Shown piece by piece: positions 12,023-23,441 of a DNA stretch of 64,000 bases (positions within the stretch are counted from its first letter, which is position 1; the number at the start of each line of letters is the position of its first letter). Made by a program: the position numbers and the translations under genes. Source of the DNA: Aselliscus stoliczkanus (Eukaryota; Chordata; Mammalia; Chiroptera; Hipposideridae); NCBI GenBank assembly GCA_033961575.1, contig CM066737.1, positions 64,376,771 through 64,440,770 on the forward strand. Direction: 5' to 3'. The notes below the pieces were generated by a model, which was given only the letters and a program-made list of their open reading frames with translations, was not told where the DNA came from and ran no database searches.

Positions 12023-13024
12023 TCTGGCTGTCGCTCTGGGATTGCTTTGATGTATTAGATAGATCACCAGGAGAGCCCTGGCTGGATCACGCAGGCACAC
12101 AGCTCACAGCCCAACACTCCCAGGAAAACTCCCAGTCTCAGCCTGCCCCAATTATCCACTTGCAGATCAGGCCAAGCAGCCCGACAACCAATCACCAGCC
12201 TGGCAATTCTGCAAGCGCAGTGTGGAGAGTGGGACCCAAGGCAGCTTGTGCACTCCCTTGTCTCAGTGAGCAGCCTGTTGGAGCCGGAGCACACCCACCA
12301 GGCATTTCCCTAGCAACACAGCATAAGCTGTGTGGAGGGTGGGGATCTAAGGCCGCATGTGCACGCACGCACACACGCACTTCTGCACCAATTCCACCGG
12401 ACCAATGAGGTCCCGGACCTGATCCTCTGTGGGAGGGCCCCACCCTGACAAAATGGCACCCTGCTTACACCACTTGCATGCAGGCTCCACACCAGGGGGA
12501 ATAATAGTTCAAAAACCTCCAGCCTTTGCACCAAAGGTGCTCAGTTCAGTCCGTCCCCGCAGGCTCCCGGCTCACACAGCCACTCCCTCCACCAGGAACC
12601 AGGTAAGTGCTCACCGGCGAGCAAGCCCGTGTGCCAGCCCCACTGATTCCCTATTCGCTCCTAGCCTCACTGAGCTGGGCAAAGAGAGTCCTCACTAATT
12701 TACTGCCAGCTATCTTAGAACTTCTCTTCCCGGCAAAGGAACTTGGCTGGTGAGCTTGATGTGTAGCCGGACGGTCTCTCCCCCAACCGGAGAAGCCTCC
12801 CCACAGCTGGGGCTCCCCTCATGGGGTTTGCCCTCTCTCGTCTCTGCTCCTCCTACCAGACTTGACATGGCCTCCTCTTTAAGTTCTTCGTTTAGTGGTT
12901 CTGTTCATCTAGTGTTCTGGGGACATCCGGGGTTGAATGTTGTATAAATTGTTTGTTATTTTGGTGTGATCCTGGGAGGTAGTTAGCACAGCATCTGTCT
13001 ATTCCACCATTTTACTGGAAGTCC
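12023..13024 (-). promoter_or_regulatory. L1 5'UTR (internal promoter region)
   Basis: A GC- and CpG-richer kilobase upstream of ORF1, ending at the TSD. The first bases on the element strand read GGACTTCCAGTAAAATGGTGG, a degenerate form of the 5'-terminal AAGATGG-type YY1 site known in L1 promoters. The overlapping frames (12064-12698) are shadows without family signatures. Confidence 0.65.
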
Positions 13025-13036
13025 TGTTTTGGATTT

Positions 13037-13395
13037 CTTTGGATAAATACCCAAGAGTGTAATTGCTGGCTGACAAGGCAGTTTTATTTTTAATTTTTTG
13101 AGGAACTTCCAAGCTGTCTTCCACAGTGGCTGCACCAATTTACAGTCCCACCAATAGTATAGGAGAGTTCCTCCCTCTCCACATCTTCACCACTTTCTGT
13201 TTGCTGATCCATTGATGACAGCCATCCTGACAGGTGTGAGGCGCCATCTCATTGTGGTTCCAATTTGCACCTCAGCGATAAGTAGCGACTTTGCACATCC
13301 CTTTGCATGTCCATTGACCATATGCATGTCCTCTTTGGAGAAATGTCTACCCAGGTCGTCTGCCCATCTTTTAATTGGATGTATAGTATTTAGTT
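13037..13395 (-). mobile_element. Older L1, right segment of the split element
   Basis: Continues the ORF2 C-terminal region of the L1 at 9015-9777. Antisense landmarks include GGATAAATACCCAAGAGTG, AGTGGCTGCACCAATTTACA and CATCTTTTAATTGGATG in standard L1 order. It is 5'-truncated near 13395. Confidence 0.85.
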
Positions 13396-13434
13396 CATAA
13401 AACATTTCTCCCTGTGTGTGCACTTTGTAGTCTA

Positions 13435-13515
13435 ATCTTCTGATTTCATAGATGAGGAGACTCGGACTTTGAGAGGTAAGTTTCTTGTCTCTAATCATAG
13501 CTAGTAATGTAAACG
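13435..13515 (-). repeat. MIR fragment
   Basis: GATTTCATAGATGAGGAGACT followed by GAGAGGTAAG and TAGCTAGTAATG matches the reverse MIR core. Confidence 0.65.
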
Positions 13516-13641
13516 TATCAGCGTATTTCTGAGAATGCTCCATTATTATGTTTGAGTCTGCAAATGTTGTACTGTCCGGCAGGAAAGAAAGAACATATAA
13601 TCTCTCACTCAAATGTTTATACTATGGAGCTAGGCAACATG

Positions 13642-13744
13642 ATTTTTTTTTGAGGACAGTGTCACTGGCCCTCATATGTGGGACCAAACCAGGGCCGCTG
13701 GCTTCCCAAGCTAGCACTTAACCACCACGCCACTTGGCTGGCCT
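13642..13744 (-). mobile_element. Short tRNA-headed SINE (type C), with TSD
   Basis: About 103 bp with T run at the left and head CCACGCCACTTGGCTGGCC at the right. The TSD GCAACATG is at 13634-13641 and 13745-13752. The minus strand carries a B-box-like GGTTTGGTCCC. Same type as 17308, 46337, 57567 and 59292. Confidence 0.85.
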
Positions 13745-13752
13745 GCAACATG

Positions 13753-16030
13753 TTTTTCTATTTCTGCAGTTTATTTCACAGACTGTTACTAAGGATTCTC
13801 TGGTATTGAAAGCACTTTTCTAGGTGCTGAGGAATAGAGTTTAATAAAAACTGATACCAAACTTCTAGCAGCTTATCATATAGCACAGTGTTTTAAAAAT
13901 CATTTAGTGATGAATTTGCTTAGTGTAAGTTCAAATATGTATAATCCAAGCCCACAAAAAAGACTATTATATTAATTTACCATAAAATTAGTTAAAATAT
14001 TTGCTTATTTTGTTTTCATAGATTCTACTTTAATTGCTTGGATTGTATTGATTAAAAAGAGCTATGCCAGCCAGCACATGAGCAACCCAAACATTCTGAA
14101 GTTCGAGTGATGCCATAGATAGTTGATTATTAGAACTTGTGTTTCTTATAACAAATTTAGTGTGGTATTGAGTATAATACATTCAACTTGCATATGTTTT
14201 GAGTGAAAGATTAACTGATAAATCATTTTAATTATTGTCTGAATTTTTATGGTAAATGTTAATCTATTTCCAAATAACATTTTGATGACAAATGAAGTAC
14301 ATTAAAACTGTTATTTTTTATCATTGTCATTTATTGCATATATGTATATATACACACATATATACACACATATATAATCTCTACCAAATTAAAATTTAAG
14401 GCCAAAGTTAAAATGTTCTTAGTAACTTAATTTGAGTTTGTTTGACATTGGTAAATTAATACACTATTATTGCTGTGATACTAAAGAATTTTTCTATAAT
14501 AGACAATAGAGGAACTACTTGACTATAAAAACTGAATCAAATGTCATAAGTGATGTTTTTGTCGATCTAGTATAGTCAATAAATATATCTTAAAGTGTGG
14601 ATGTGGCATACCAATCTGTACAGTATTTTATTTTATATGAAAGAGAGTAACATGAGATTAAATTATGACTATTCAGAAGCAAAGATTCAAATAAAAATTA
14701 TGATTTCAGGTTTCAGGAAGTTATTAGGGCAGAAACTTCTCATTCTGTGAAGCTTGAATAATCAAGTAGAAAATAAAGCATATATAATTTGGCTCAGTAA
14801 CAATAGCAAGGTAATACCATATTTTATCAACTCTAGGATGCCATCAATTGTAAGATGCATTACATTTTTACACCAAGAAAGAAAAAAAAAGTGTTTTATT
14901 TATTAAACTCTCGCATACAATCAATCTTAAAGGGAGTTTGATTTCAGTATGTGAAAAAAGGAATCAATGAAATTTGGTATATCCTGAAACCTTTGAACAT
15001 TTTTTTTCTTTTTTTGTAGTTAGCAACATTCATATAAAGGAACTGTGTACTCAATCTTGTACAAGATTTGATAATTAAGGCACCATGTGGGTCTTATTAA
15101 AGTCAGTGTCTTCTGTAAGTTTGTACAACAATTTACAACTGTGTTTCAAATGAAGTTTTTAGCATGAACAACAAAGAGAGATTTATAATATGGCTTCATT
15201 GTGTATATTGGAAATCTTGCTCCTCACCCCCATTAGCTAATATTTGTTTTTCAGACAATTACTTCTGAATAGACTGCTTGAATTTACTTTAGCTACTTAA
15301 TTTGGAAATCGCCTTTTCTATATTTTCAGCAAGAGGCATTTAGGTTATGGCAAAAGTTCACTCATTATAAATTGATCGTTATGCAGCTTAATATTAGGGT
15401 GTAAAGCAAAGAAAACATGATAGAAAGTAATGAGAGAAGTTAAATCTTTCTTCCTCTCAAGAATTTTCAGACCCAATCTCAAAGCAGTGATACTCATTGA
15501 AGTCCTCTGCAATGATCACTGGGGAGTATGGCTCAGAAACATCATATGTTTTCTCCAAAACAACTAGGGTAGAAATTACCTGTTTCCTAGCCCAAGGCTA
15601 TTAGGTTACAATCTGTAAGTAAATGGCCAGATTTTTAAAAAATTAATTTGAGAACTAACTAATTGGTTTTTAGATATGATATTGGTGTTCACAGTACAAT
15701 TCATATTTTTTCTAGAAGTTAATATTTAATCGCCTTGGTCCTAGAGAAAACCTAACCCAGAAAAAGAGTTTCAGAAACAACTGCCTCTCAAATATACTTA
15801 GTAGGAGAATATGACAGGGTCCACTTCACGTCTTTAGTGTAGGATACATGGCATTTTCCCTGGCTTATTTTTCCCTTTCCCAAAAATGTATTATCATGTA
15901 ACTTGTAGAGAGAAGAAAAATAGAATAGTCCATTTGAATATTAGTGCCCTTGCATATTAGATGTGCTATCACTTTTCTCTTTGTCATGGTAGCCCATATC
16001 CTTTAGGTTGGAATTATACCTTCTTCTTTT
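13753..16030. other. No gene seen; AT-rich DNA
   Basis: About 2.3 kb with no coding-like frame and no family I can name with confidence. A TA/CA-type microsatellite lies at 14336-14377. A stretch near 14820-14880 resembles degenerate old DNA-transposon sequence, but I would not assign it. Confidence 0.45.
14336..14377. repeat. TATA/CACA microsatellite
   Basis: Short alternating purine-pyrimidine tract of TATATA and CACACA units. Confidence 0.85.
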
Positions 16031-16039
16031 GGGAAAAGC

Positions 16040-16311
16040 CTCAGTTCTGCCTTTTTTTTTTCTTTTTCTTCCCATCACTCTCCCTTTTGGCAACCATCAG
16101 TTTGTTCTCTATATATCTATGGGTCTGTTTCTATTTTGCTTTGTTTATTCATTTATTTTGATTCCACATATAAGTGATATCATATGCTATTTGTCTTTGT
16201 CTATCTGATTTATTTCACTTAGCAAAATACTCTGTAGGTCCATCCATGTTGTCACAAATGGCAAGATTTCATTCTTTTTATTGCTCAATAATATTTCATT
16301 GTGTGTGTATA
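16040..16311 (-). mobile_element. L1 ORF2 C-terminal / 3' fragment
   Basis: Antisense L1 3' text: GGCAACCATCAGTTTGTTCT, CACATATAAGTGATATCAT, and CAAATGGCAAGATTTCATTC. It is cut at 16310 by a mariner-like element. Beyond two such elements and a GT tract, an L1 5' region follows in the same orientation. Confidence 0.8.
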
Positions 16312-16443
16312 CAGGGGGGTGCCCCAAAAATGTATTCACATGACTTACATTCATCTTTTGTTATTTTTATATGTCAAGTATTACAATTTTAACACAATTT
16401 TTTCCTTTCTTAAAATGTGTATACTTCTTTTTGGCACCTTCTG
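16312..16443 (+). mobile_element. Mariner-like non-autonomous element, short form
   Basis: A 132-bp element between TA dinucleotides (16310-16311, 16444-16445). Ends are CAGGGGGGTGCCCCAAAAAT and, inverted, CAGAAGGTGCCAAAAAG. Its right two-thirds matches the right part of the neighbouring longer element, so it looks like that element with the transposase-derived segment removed. Confidence 0.75.
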
Positions 16444-16453
16444 TATATACGTA

Positions 16454-16686
16454 CTGGAGATGCCAAAAACATGTATACAAGTGGACATTTTGGTCATGGT
16501 TGCTCAAGCAGTAGTTCGCCATAATCAGAAGTGTCTGGACACGGATGGCAACCACTTTGAGCACCTCTTGTCACTGCAGAACTCAAATGTGACTTGTAGT
16601 CATCTTTTTTTATCGGTATATATTGAGTATTACAACTTTAATATGGTTTTCTTTCCTTAAAGTGTGTATACATTTATTTGCCACCA
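16454..16686 (+). mobile_element. Mariner-like element with transposase 3' end, copy 1
   Basis: About 233 bp starting CTGGAGATGCCAAAAACATG after a TA. It includes a 25-codon stretch at 16504-16572 reading VAQAVVRHNQKCLDTDGNHF, then EHLL. A CxxxxGxHFE-like ending is characteristic of Tc1/mariner transposase C-termini. A near copy is at 52600-52835. The coding remnant has no catalytic residues. Confidence 0.75.
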
Positions 16687-16699
16687 AGCGAGCGCACAT

Positions 16700-16701
<2 letters not shown>

Positions 16702-16741
<40 letters not shown>
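16702..16741. repeat. (GT)n microsatellite
   Basis: About 20 uninterrupted GT units. Confidence 0.95.
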
Positions 16742-16743
<2 letters not shown>

Positions 16744-16754
16744 TGATGTGATCA

Positions 16755-17095
16755 AAGCATATGGTGAATGTTTAAAAAAATTTATTACAGTGAAAGCCAC
16801 ATTGCCGTTAACATTTCCAGGTTTCCTCAGGTTTTGTGTTGTTGTTTTTTTCTGGAGATTTTTCTTGTTCCTTCATTTGAGAAATAGTCTTATGTCTTTT
16901 CATTTTGTTCGACTTTCTATGTTTGTTTATATGAAATAGACAAAATAGCTACCTCTCCCAGCCTCTGAAAAGTGGCCTTTGGTAGAAGCAGCCTCTGTGT
17001 AGGATGTGTTTGCTGGGTGGCTTTGGCTGGCAAGTTGGAGCCTCACGGGTGCCTATGGTGTTTGGGGCACTGACCCACCAAGCTATAGTGATTCC
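16755..17095 (-). mobile_element. Probable L1 ORF1 start and 5'UTR fragment
   Basis: Antisense text resembles the L1 ORF1 start/5'UTR junction seen at 42.8 kb: CTATGTTTGTTTATATGAAA then ACAAAATAGCTACCTCTCCC. It lies in the same orientation as the L1 3' fragment at 16040-16311. Together they may be one element lacking almost everything between. The 5' boundary is uncertain. Confidence 0.5.
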
Positions 17096-17307
17096 AGGAG
17101 GGGAGGCCAGGTAAATTTAAGGAAAGAAAACCTGCGTGGCAATATCCTTTGATATTGGCGCTCTTTTAATGTTGTTTGAACCAAGTCCACTTTCTGAGAT
17201 GAAAAGATGTTAAACTGTGAGAGGAATAACTCTAGCAGTTGGAGTAGGATGTAAGTTGAAATTAAAATCAATAGGGACTAGTAGTTATTAAAAAGAAGAG
17301 AAATAAA

Positions 17308-17417
17308 GGGCCGGCTGAGTGGCGTGGTGGTTAAGCGCTGGCTTGGGAAGCCAGCGGCCCCAGTTCGGGTCCCACATATGAGGGCTAGTGACACTGCCCT
17401 CAAAAAATAAATAAATA
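17308..17417 (+). mobile_element. Short tRNA-headed SINE (type C), with TSD
   Basis: About 110 bp with head GGGCCGGCTGAGTGGCGTGG, a B-box-like AGTTCGGGTCCCA, and tail ACTGCCCTC followed by A/AAT repeats. TSD AGAGAAATAAA at 17297-17307 and 17418-17428. The head is tRNA-like but this is a retroposon, not a tRNA gene. Confidence 0.88.
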
Positions 17418-17428
17418 AGAGAAATAAA

Positions 17429-18081
17429 AGAATAGAAAAAGAAGGAAAGTAGCAAAACTTCTCTTTGCAACAATATATGAATGTTTCTCTACTGTTCATT
17501 TACTGAGGTTCCATGTATAGAAATGTCTCTTTCAGAGTTGAATCATGATATTGCAAGCATGAAATAATTGTCCCTTAATGCACTTTATTCCTTTAGGATT
17601 TTACTGAGGTGCAACTTCTACTTCTGCTATCCCTAAGAAAACACAACATCTCTTGTCTTGTTAAAGACAACTGAGTTAGGGGTGGGTTTTTCTTTGGAGT
17701 TCAGTTGCTGCTGTGTTCTTTTTAAAATAAAAGATGTCCAAATTAAAAACAGCATGGCCACAGGAGAAGCACTAGAGAAAGTTGCACTGCTGAAGGTAAA
17801 TTAAAAAAATATATATATGAGCACAACATGATGCTAATGCCCTCGTACCTTTTTCTGTACTCTGTGCCATGCCTGCAAGTCAAGGTCAATCTCTGCAGCT
17901 TGGTAGGTCCATCTATTCAAATTGAGAAATGAGTCTCATATGATATTACCTAGAAATACCAACGCCATACACTCAAAAAAAAAGTACCTTTTCCCTCTGA
18001 AATACCATGTTTGCTTTGTCTTTTATTACCAGTGAGCACTGATCAGCATATTCTTCTATTATTCACCTGATCAAAGAAGAA

Positions 18082-18083
<2 letters not shown>
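17429..18083. other. No gene seen
   Basis: Unassigned AT-rich sequence without repeats I recognise. Confidence 0.45.

Positions 18084-18130
<47 letters not shown>
18084..18130. repeat. (GT)n microsatellite
   Basis: About 23 uninterrupted GT units. Confidence 0.95.
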
Positions 18131-18131
<1 letters not shown>

Positions 18132-18474
18132 TTGCTCTCAAGCAGTCATTAAAAAGTATTCAGAATTAACTATATCAGAGTGTATTGAATAAATATGTCA
18201 AGAAATCAAACATAGGTAATTTTTTTCATCCGGTCTTTCCATAGTTTTTATGAGAAAAAAAACAAACAAACTTTTATATAATATCAGGCTCACATCTAGG
18301 TGGAATAGGCAGCAGCCTTCTTATAATTTGAGTTACACAAAGAAAGATTTATCTTCCATTTATCCCTCACAATTTTGTTTATTAACACTGCTGTAGTGTT
18401 TTGAAATTTTCACATCATCTGTTTGGGATGAAGTACTGGAAGCTCATGTCAAAATGTAAAGCATAAGAAATATG

Positions 18475-18962
18475 GGACAGTGGAATATTACTCTGCTATA
18501 AGAAAAGATGAAATACTGCCATTTGTGAAAAATGGATGGATCTTGAGATTATTATGCTAAGCGAAATAAGTCAGACAGAAAAAGTGAAGAACCATATGAC
18601 TTCACTCATGTGGTGTATAAAATTGAAAGCAACAAATGAACAAGACAAAGAAATAAAACCTCATAAACCCAGACAACAGTTTAGCGGTTACCAGAAGGTA
18701 AGGGGGTAGGGGAGGGTTATAGAAGAGGGAAAAGGGGGTCAAATATACAGAGGGTGCCAAAAAATGTATACACATTTTAAGATAGAGATCTTACATTTTT
18801 TTGGCACCCTGGTTTGGTGATGGAAGGAGAACTGACTCTGGCTGGCAAACACGCAATGCAATATACTCATAGAGATGATGTATTATACAAATGTACAATT
18901 GAAACCTATGTAATTTTACTAACCAAATGTCACCCCAATAAATTTAATAAAAATTTTAAAAT
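18475..18962 (+). mobile_element. L1 3' end (5'-truncated), plus strand
   Basis: Sense L1 ORF2 C-terminus and 3'UTR: GTGGAATATTACTCTGCTAT, GCGAAATAAGTCAGACAGA, then GGTGATGGAAGGAGAACTGA, ending near AATAAATTTAATAAAAATTTT. One of few plus-strand L1 pieces. A palindromic MITE interrupts the 3'UTR. Confidence 0.88.
18748..18811. mobile_element. Palindromic mini-MITE of the mariner-like family
   Basis: About 64 bp. Left arm CAGAGGGTGCCAAAAAATGT, right arm inverted CAGGGTGCCAAAAAAATGTA. Preceded by TA at 18746-18747. The ends match the terminal repeats of the elements at 16.3, 16.45 and 52.6 kb, so it is the minimal two-TIR form. It splits the L1 3'UTR text, which dates it after that L1. Confidence 0.85.
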
Positions 18963-19580
18963 ATGATAAACATTTAAAGCCGCTGTCAAACAATTAATTT
19001 AACTTTGGCTGAAAGTTTACTAGAAAGTTTTGCTTTCTAAAATGGGGCAAAAGATAAATCCTTATTGATGAGGGAAGAAAGTAAGTCCCATAACCTGGGT
19101 CAAGTATTATAAGTTAGGTTTCTGGAGGGGGAAAAGGGATATATTTTTAAAATTACAGGGAAACCTCTACTAATTAACAATGTTACCCAGGGCTAATCTT
19201 AAATGTACATGTGTTAAAAATAAGATTCAGAAGTAGCTAATTCTCAGGTCTGCTAGATGATCTATGACATTAACCAGAAAGGGCAGTTAAAGGCCAAAAT
19301 ACTCCAGGGAAAAATGTGTCTTTGCTCAGAATCAAAGGCTAAAATTGGGAACCGAGAACACCAGTAAGTGGAAGGGGAATTTCCTAACTTATCATAGACA
19401 TATCCTTAAACTTAAGGAATACACACTTGAATTTACAACATGCATTGGAGTTATTTTGTTCAGGTTATTTTGCAGTTATAGCTAATGTGTCTTGAGTTGT
19501 CATTTAGATTGAATTTGCTGTTCTCAGTAGGAGAGGAGGTATTTCTGCCTGTGATTCTAGAGTGTTAGTAAGCAGTCTAA
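18963..19580. other. No gene seen
   Basis: Unassigned AT-rich DNA. Confidence 0.45.
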
Positions 19581-19582
19581 TT

Positions 19583-20815
19583 TTTTATTGTGGTTAAATA
19601 TGCATAACATAAAATTCACCATTTTAACCATTTTTAAGCGTATGGTACTGTGGCGTCAAGTGCATTCACCTTATTGTGCAACCATCACCACCACCATCCA
19701 TCTCCACAACTTTTCATCTTCCCAACTGAAATTCTGTGCAGGTAGAGGGTACAACAACTCCCCCTGCTCCTACCCCAGCCCCTGGTAACCACCTCTACTT
19801 TCTGTCTCTATGACTATGACTACTCTATGTACCTCATATAAGTGGAATCATACTGTTTATTTTTTTGTGCCTTGATTATTTTACTGAAACTTAAATGTCT
19901 TCAAGGTTCATCCATGTAGCATATTTCAGAATTTCATTACTTTGTAAAGCTGTGCAGTATCCAAGTGTATGTATGTAATACACTTCGTTTATCCATTCAT
20001 CTGCTCTGGGACACTTGGATTGCTTCTATCTTTTAGCTATTGTGAATAGCGCTGCTATGAATATGAGTGTACAAATATCTGTTTGAGTGTGTGCTTTCAA
20101 TTCTTTTGGAGCATATACCCAGAAGTGGAATTGCTGGATCATATTGTAATTTGGTGTTTAAGTTTTTGAGGAACCACTATGCTATTTTTGACAGAAGCTT
20201 CACCATTTCATATTTCAAACATCTTGCAATGCACAAGGGCTCCAATCCTCACCAACACTTGTTATTTTCTGTTTTGGGGTTGTTTTGTTTTGGTAACAGC
20301 TATCCTAATGAGTGTAAAATAGCATCTGATTGGAGTTTTGATTTGCATTTCCCTAATGATTAATAATGTCGAGCATATTTTCGTGTGCTTATTGGCCATT
20401 TGCATATCCTTGGAGAAATGTCTATTCGAGCTCTGTGTCCATTTTTAAATCAGGTTGTTTATTATTTTGTTGTTGAGTATTAGGAGTTCCTTATAAATTC
20501 TGGACATTAATTCCTTATCAGATATATGATATGCAAATACTTTCTGTGTTTGTGCAGGTTGCCTTTTCATTCTGTTGATAGTGTCTTTTGGTGTACCAAA
20601 GTATTTAATTTTGATGAAGTGCAATTGATCTTCTGTTGTTTGTGCTTTCGATGTAATACCAAAGAAATAATCAACAAATTTTGTTATGGAGCCTTTTTCC
20701 CAACTTTTTTTTTCTAAGAGTTTTATAGTTTCAGCTTTTACATTTACATCTTTGACCTATTTTGAGTTGATTTTTGTATACTTCTCGTGTACTCTCACTG
20801 AAAAAGTTACTTGGG
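19583..20815 (-). mobile_element. Old L1M-type 3' end
   Basis: Antisense of an ancient L1: TTTTATTGTGGTTAAATATG and ATAAAATTCACCATTTTAACC (3'UTR), then ATAAGTGGAATCATACTGTT, GAAGTGGAATTGCTGGATCA and TTTGACCTATTTTGAGTTGA. The order matches L1M 3'UTR into the ORF2 C-terminal half. Highly diverged; frames are short and broken. Confidence 0.85.
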
Positions 20816-20854
20816 AATATTTTAATGATTGAACAATAGTACATGTTGGACCTT

Positions 20855-21065
20855 GTGCTCAGCACATTTATGATCTCATTTAATCCTCAAAATTGTCTTA
20901 TTAGGCAAACACTACATATCCCCATTTTGGAAAAGCAGAAAGAGATACAGAATGGGAAGATAAGTTACCCAAAGTCACAAACCAACTAAGTGGCAGAACT
21001 GTGATTCAAGCCATTTCTGTTTTATTTTTAAGACCATGCATTCAAGCTCTATTCTATACTAGTAT
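20855..21065 (-). repeat. MIR
   Basis: Reverse MIR core: CATTTAATCCTCAAAATTG, CCCCATTTTGGAAAAGCAG, GTTACCCAAAGTCACA and AGTGGCAGAACTGTGATTCA in order. Confidence 0.8.
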
Positions 21066-21877
21066 GAGATGCACATTTTTTTTTTGCAATACCTGGATTT
21101 TTATTTTTTAAATTTTAATTTACTCGTGTTACAGGATATTTCTTGAGATAATTGTGTTAATTAGCTTTCACTCACCTCATTTCAATTAGGAGACCAGAAT
21201 TTTTGCAAGTTGTGGAGCAAAAAGAACCTTGGTTCCTTCTAAGGGACAGATGTAAGAGAAAAGTGACACATAAGGTCAAGGAGAGGAGGAGAAGAGAGAT
21301 TCCCAGAAACCTGAACAGAATGAATGTTCAATAGGTACCCATGAAATTCATGGCCAAAATGGTGGCAGCACCCTTAAGAGGTCATAACAACTCAGATTAG
21401 TAGGATGTTTATCAGGGAAGTTGGACCCTAGGACTAGGTTGCATGTCTCTCCCTTATCCCTATGCCATCAATGTGGCATTGAGACAGCATACCCCAAGAC
21501 AAAGGGGGCATGAAGTTGGCACTAGGCACAGTAATCAGTAGAAATCAATATGAACCAATACCCTTAAAGTTGATGCTCAACACACCAAAGATTGTGAATA
21601 CATATAACACAGACTATGGATGTTTAATCTCTACAAATCCTCATGTTCTCATATGTAATCATTACCAACTCATAGGAAATTGGTGAAGATAAAATATAAT
21701 GAATATAAAACATTTAATATGGGTCACCTTTGGGTACCAATAATATTGATTCTCTTTCTTTCTATCACCTCTCACATCCCCACCGTTTTCTAGAGTTTGG
21801 GCACACTTATTTTCTAGATAGATGGGAAACTACTATGTTATTTTTCAGTGTTCCCAGTCTAAGAATCCATGTGATTA

Positions 21878-22055
21878 CAGCAGATCCTCGAATAATGTCA
21901 TTTCATTCAACATCGTTTCATTTTAACATTGATGAGATGCCGTAGGAACTTAACTCTTGTCTACATCAATTAGCTTATGGTAAAATTGGTTTTGTTATAC
22001 ATCTTATCATTTAAAGTTGCAGAACCTATCTATGATGTTAAGTGAGGACTTACTG
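21878..22055. mobile_element. Old Tc1/mariner-superfamily MITE
   Basis: A 178-bp element between TA dinucleotides (21876-21877, 22056-22057). Terminal repeats CAGCAGATCCTCGAATAATG and, inverted, CAGTAAGTCCTCACTTAACA. Interior includes GAGATGCCGTAGGAACTTAA. Layout is typical of a Tigger/mariner-type MITE. Older than the 79-bp family. Confidence 0.7.
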
Positions 22056-22059
22056 TAAT

Positions 22060-22760
22060 TCTTTTTGGAATGTAGTCCAGAAGAAAAAATTTGCTCATAG
22101 AGTACAGACATACTTCCTTTGATCAGACTATGAATATCATATAAATACTCATGTTTCTCTCTGTTTTGTTTGCCAAGAAGTTCGCTTAAGCCTAATGCTT
22201 ACTCAGTAATTATATTCATTTAGGGGACTGTTTGAGACCTTTGCTCCCCTTTCTTCTATATTTAATACAAGTATAATATTTACTTTCGTTTTAGCAACTG
22301 TATTGTACTGAGAAACCTTTTATTATTTGCTTTCTCAAGTCATTTTTGGAGTAATCAAATAAAATTATAGATACATTAACATCAATAGTAAAGATATGAT
22401 GGTATTTGAAATAAAAGAAGGAAAATGAAAATTTGGAATAATTATCCAGCTAAATTGATTGGTTGTTGCTAAAGAAAGGTATAAAAAAGACAGACAACCT
22501 TAGTCTTCAAAAGTTTGATCCATAATACACATGTACTTGATTATTATTAATCAAATAATTGACTTTAATATATCTAGCTGGCATATTCCAGATGTTACTT
22601 TGTTCCTAATTTAAGGTAGCAGTTAACTCTGGGCCATTCATTTAGGGAATAGGAGGAGGTAGAATTGTATGATTAGAATATAAAACTATGAAAATTGGCT
22701 CCTGTCCTTGGCTTGCTTATTAAGTTCTATAAAACCAAAGCACTTTAGAGAATCCAGGGA
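22060..22760. other. No gene seen
   Basis: AT-rich unassigned DNA. Confidence 0.45.
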
Positions 22761-22764
22761 CCTT

Positions 22765-22915
22765 ATTTTTGTAGATCACATTATTCAGCCTCCTCATTTT
22801 GCAGTTGGAAAAGCTAAGACTCAAGAAAGGTGAATGTTTTGCCAAAGACTATATAGTTGATTGGTGATGAAATTATGATGAGAATTCAGAACTTAAGATC
22901 CTCTTATTTATCCCT
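22765..22915 (-). repeat. MIR fragment
   Basis: CTCCTCATTTTGCAGTTGGA, AGACTCAAGAAAGGTGAATG and TTTTGCCAAAGACTATATAG match the reverse MIR core. Confidence 0.65.
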
Positions 22916-23373
22916 ATAGAAAATATGAGTCCATGGTACATCTCTAATACCCATTCAACTTTTAAAAATGTGACATATCTTTTTGAATGTTTCAAAATTA
23001 ATTCACATAGAATATATCTAAAATAGAATATCTAAAATAGAATATATGATCTCTCTACTACCAACTTGGTTCTATTTCAGTGTGTCCTAACTCAATCGAA
23101 TGGCACAACTGTCTATCCAATTCCAAAAATCTTGAAACTTGGTGTGATCCTTGAAATGTTCTCTCAGATCTAACCCATCATCAAGTCTTGCCAATTGTAC
23201 CTTTTAAATTTATCTACTATTTTCAATCTTCACTGTTACCATTTTAGTCTAAGTAACCTTCATGTCTTCCCTGAACTACTGCTATAGCCTCCTAATTGGT
23301 CTGTCCGCATCCATCTTACATCTCCACAATGCAGTTAGTTAAAATGACTTTTTTTAAAAAATGCAGTGAGCTT

Positions 23374-23374
<1 letters not shown>
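22916..23374. other. No gene seen
   Basis: A small tandem duplication of AGAATATATCTAAAAT occurs near 23010-23045. No gene or assigned repeat. Confidence 0.45.
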
Positions 23375-23410
<36 letters not shown>

Positions 23411-23441
23411 TCACACACACACTCTCACACACAAACTCACA
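23375..23441. repeat. (CA)n microsatellite, imperfect
   Basis: CA tract with CG, TC and AA interruptions toward the right, giving an older, degrading repeat. Confidence 0.95.

Larger units (their letters stand above)
9778..13024 (-). mobile_element. Internally deleted L1 nested in an older L1, with TSD
   Basis: A 3.25-kb L1 insertion flanked by TGTTTTGGATTT at 9766-9777 and 13025-13036, with a T run (its poly(A)) at the left. In element order it has a GC-rich 5'UTR (about 13024-12023), ORF1 (12022-11249), a short inter-ORF region, the ORF2 endonuclease part (about 10900-10505), then directly a repeated 3'UTR (10504-9798). The rest of ORF2, including reverse transcriptase, is absent. At insertion it therefore depended on another L1, unless the deletion came later. 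Confidence 0.85.

Noticed and set aside
11576..12100. 174-residue minus-strand ORF as a possible host coiled-coil gene
   Set aside because: It is L1 ORF1: coiled coil plus RRM fragments in order, inside a TSD-bounded L1, with frameshifts.
16301..16660. 119-residue plus-strand ORF as a gene
   Set aside because: It spans two adjacent mariner-like elements; only the last part is transposase-derived and it lacks a catalytic core.
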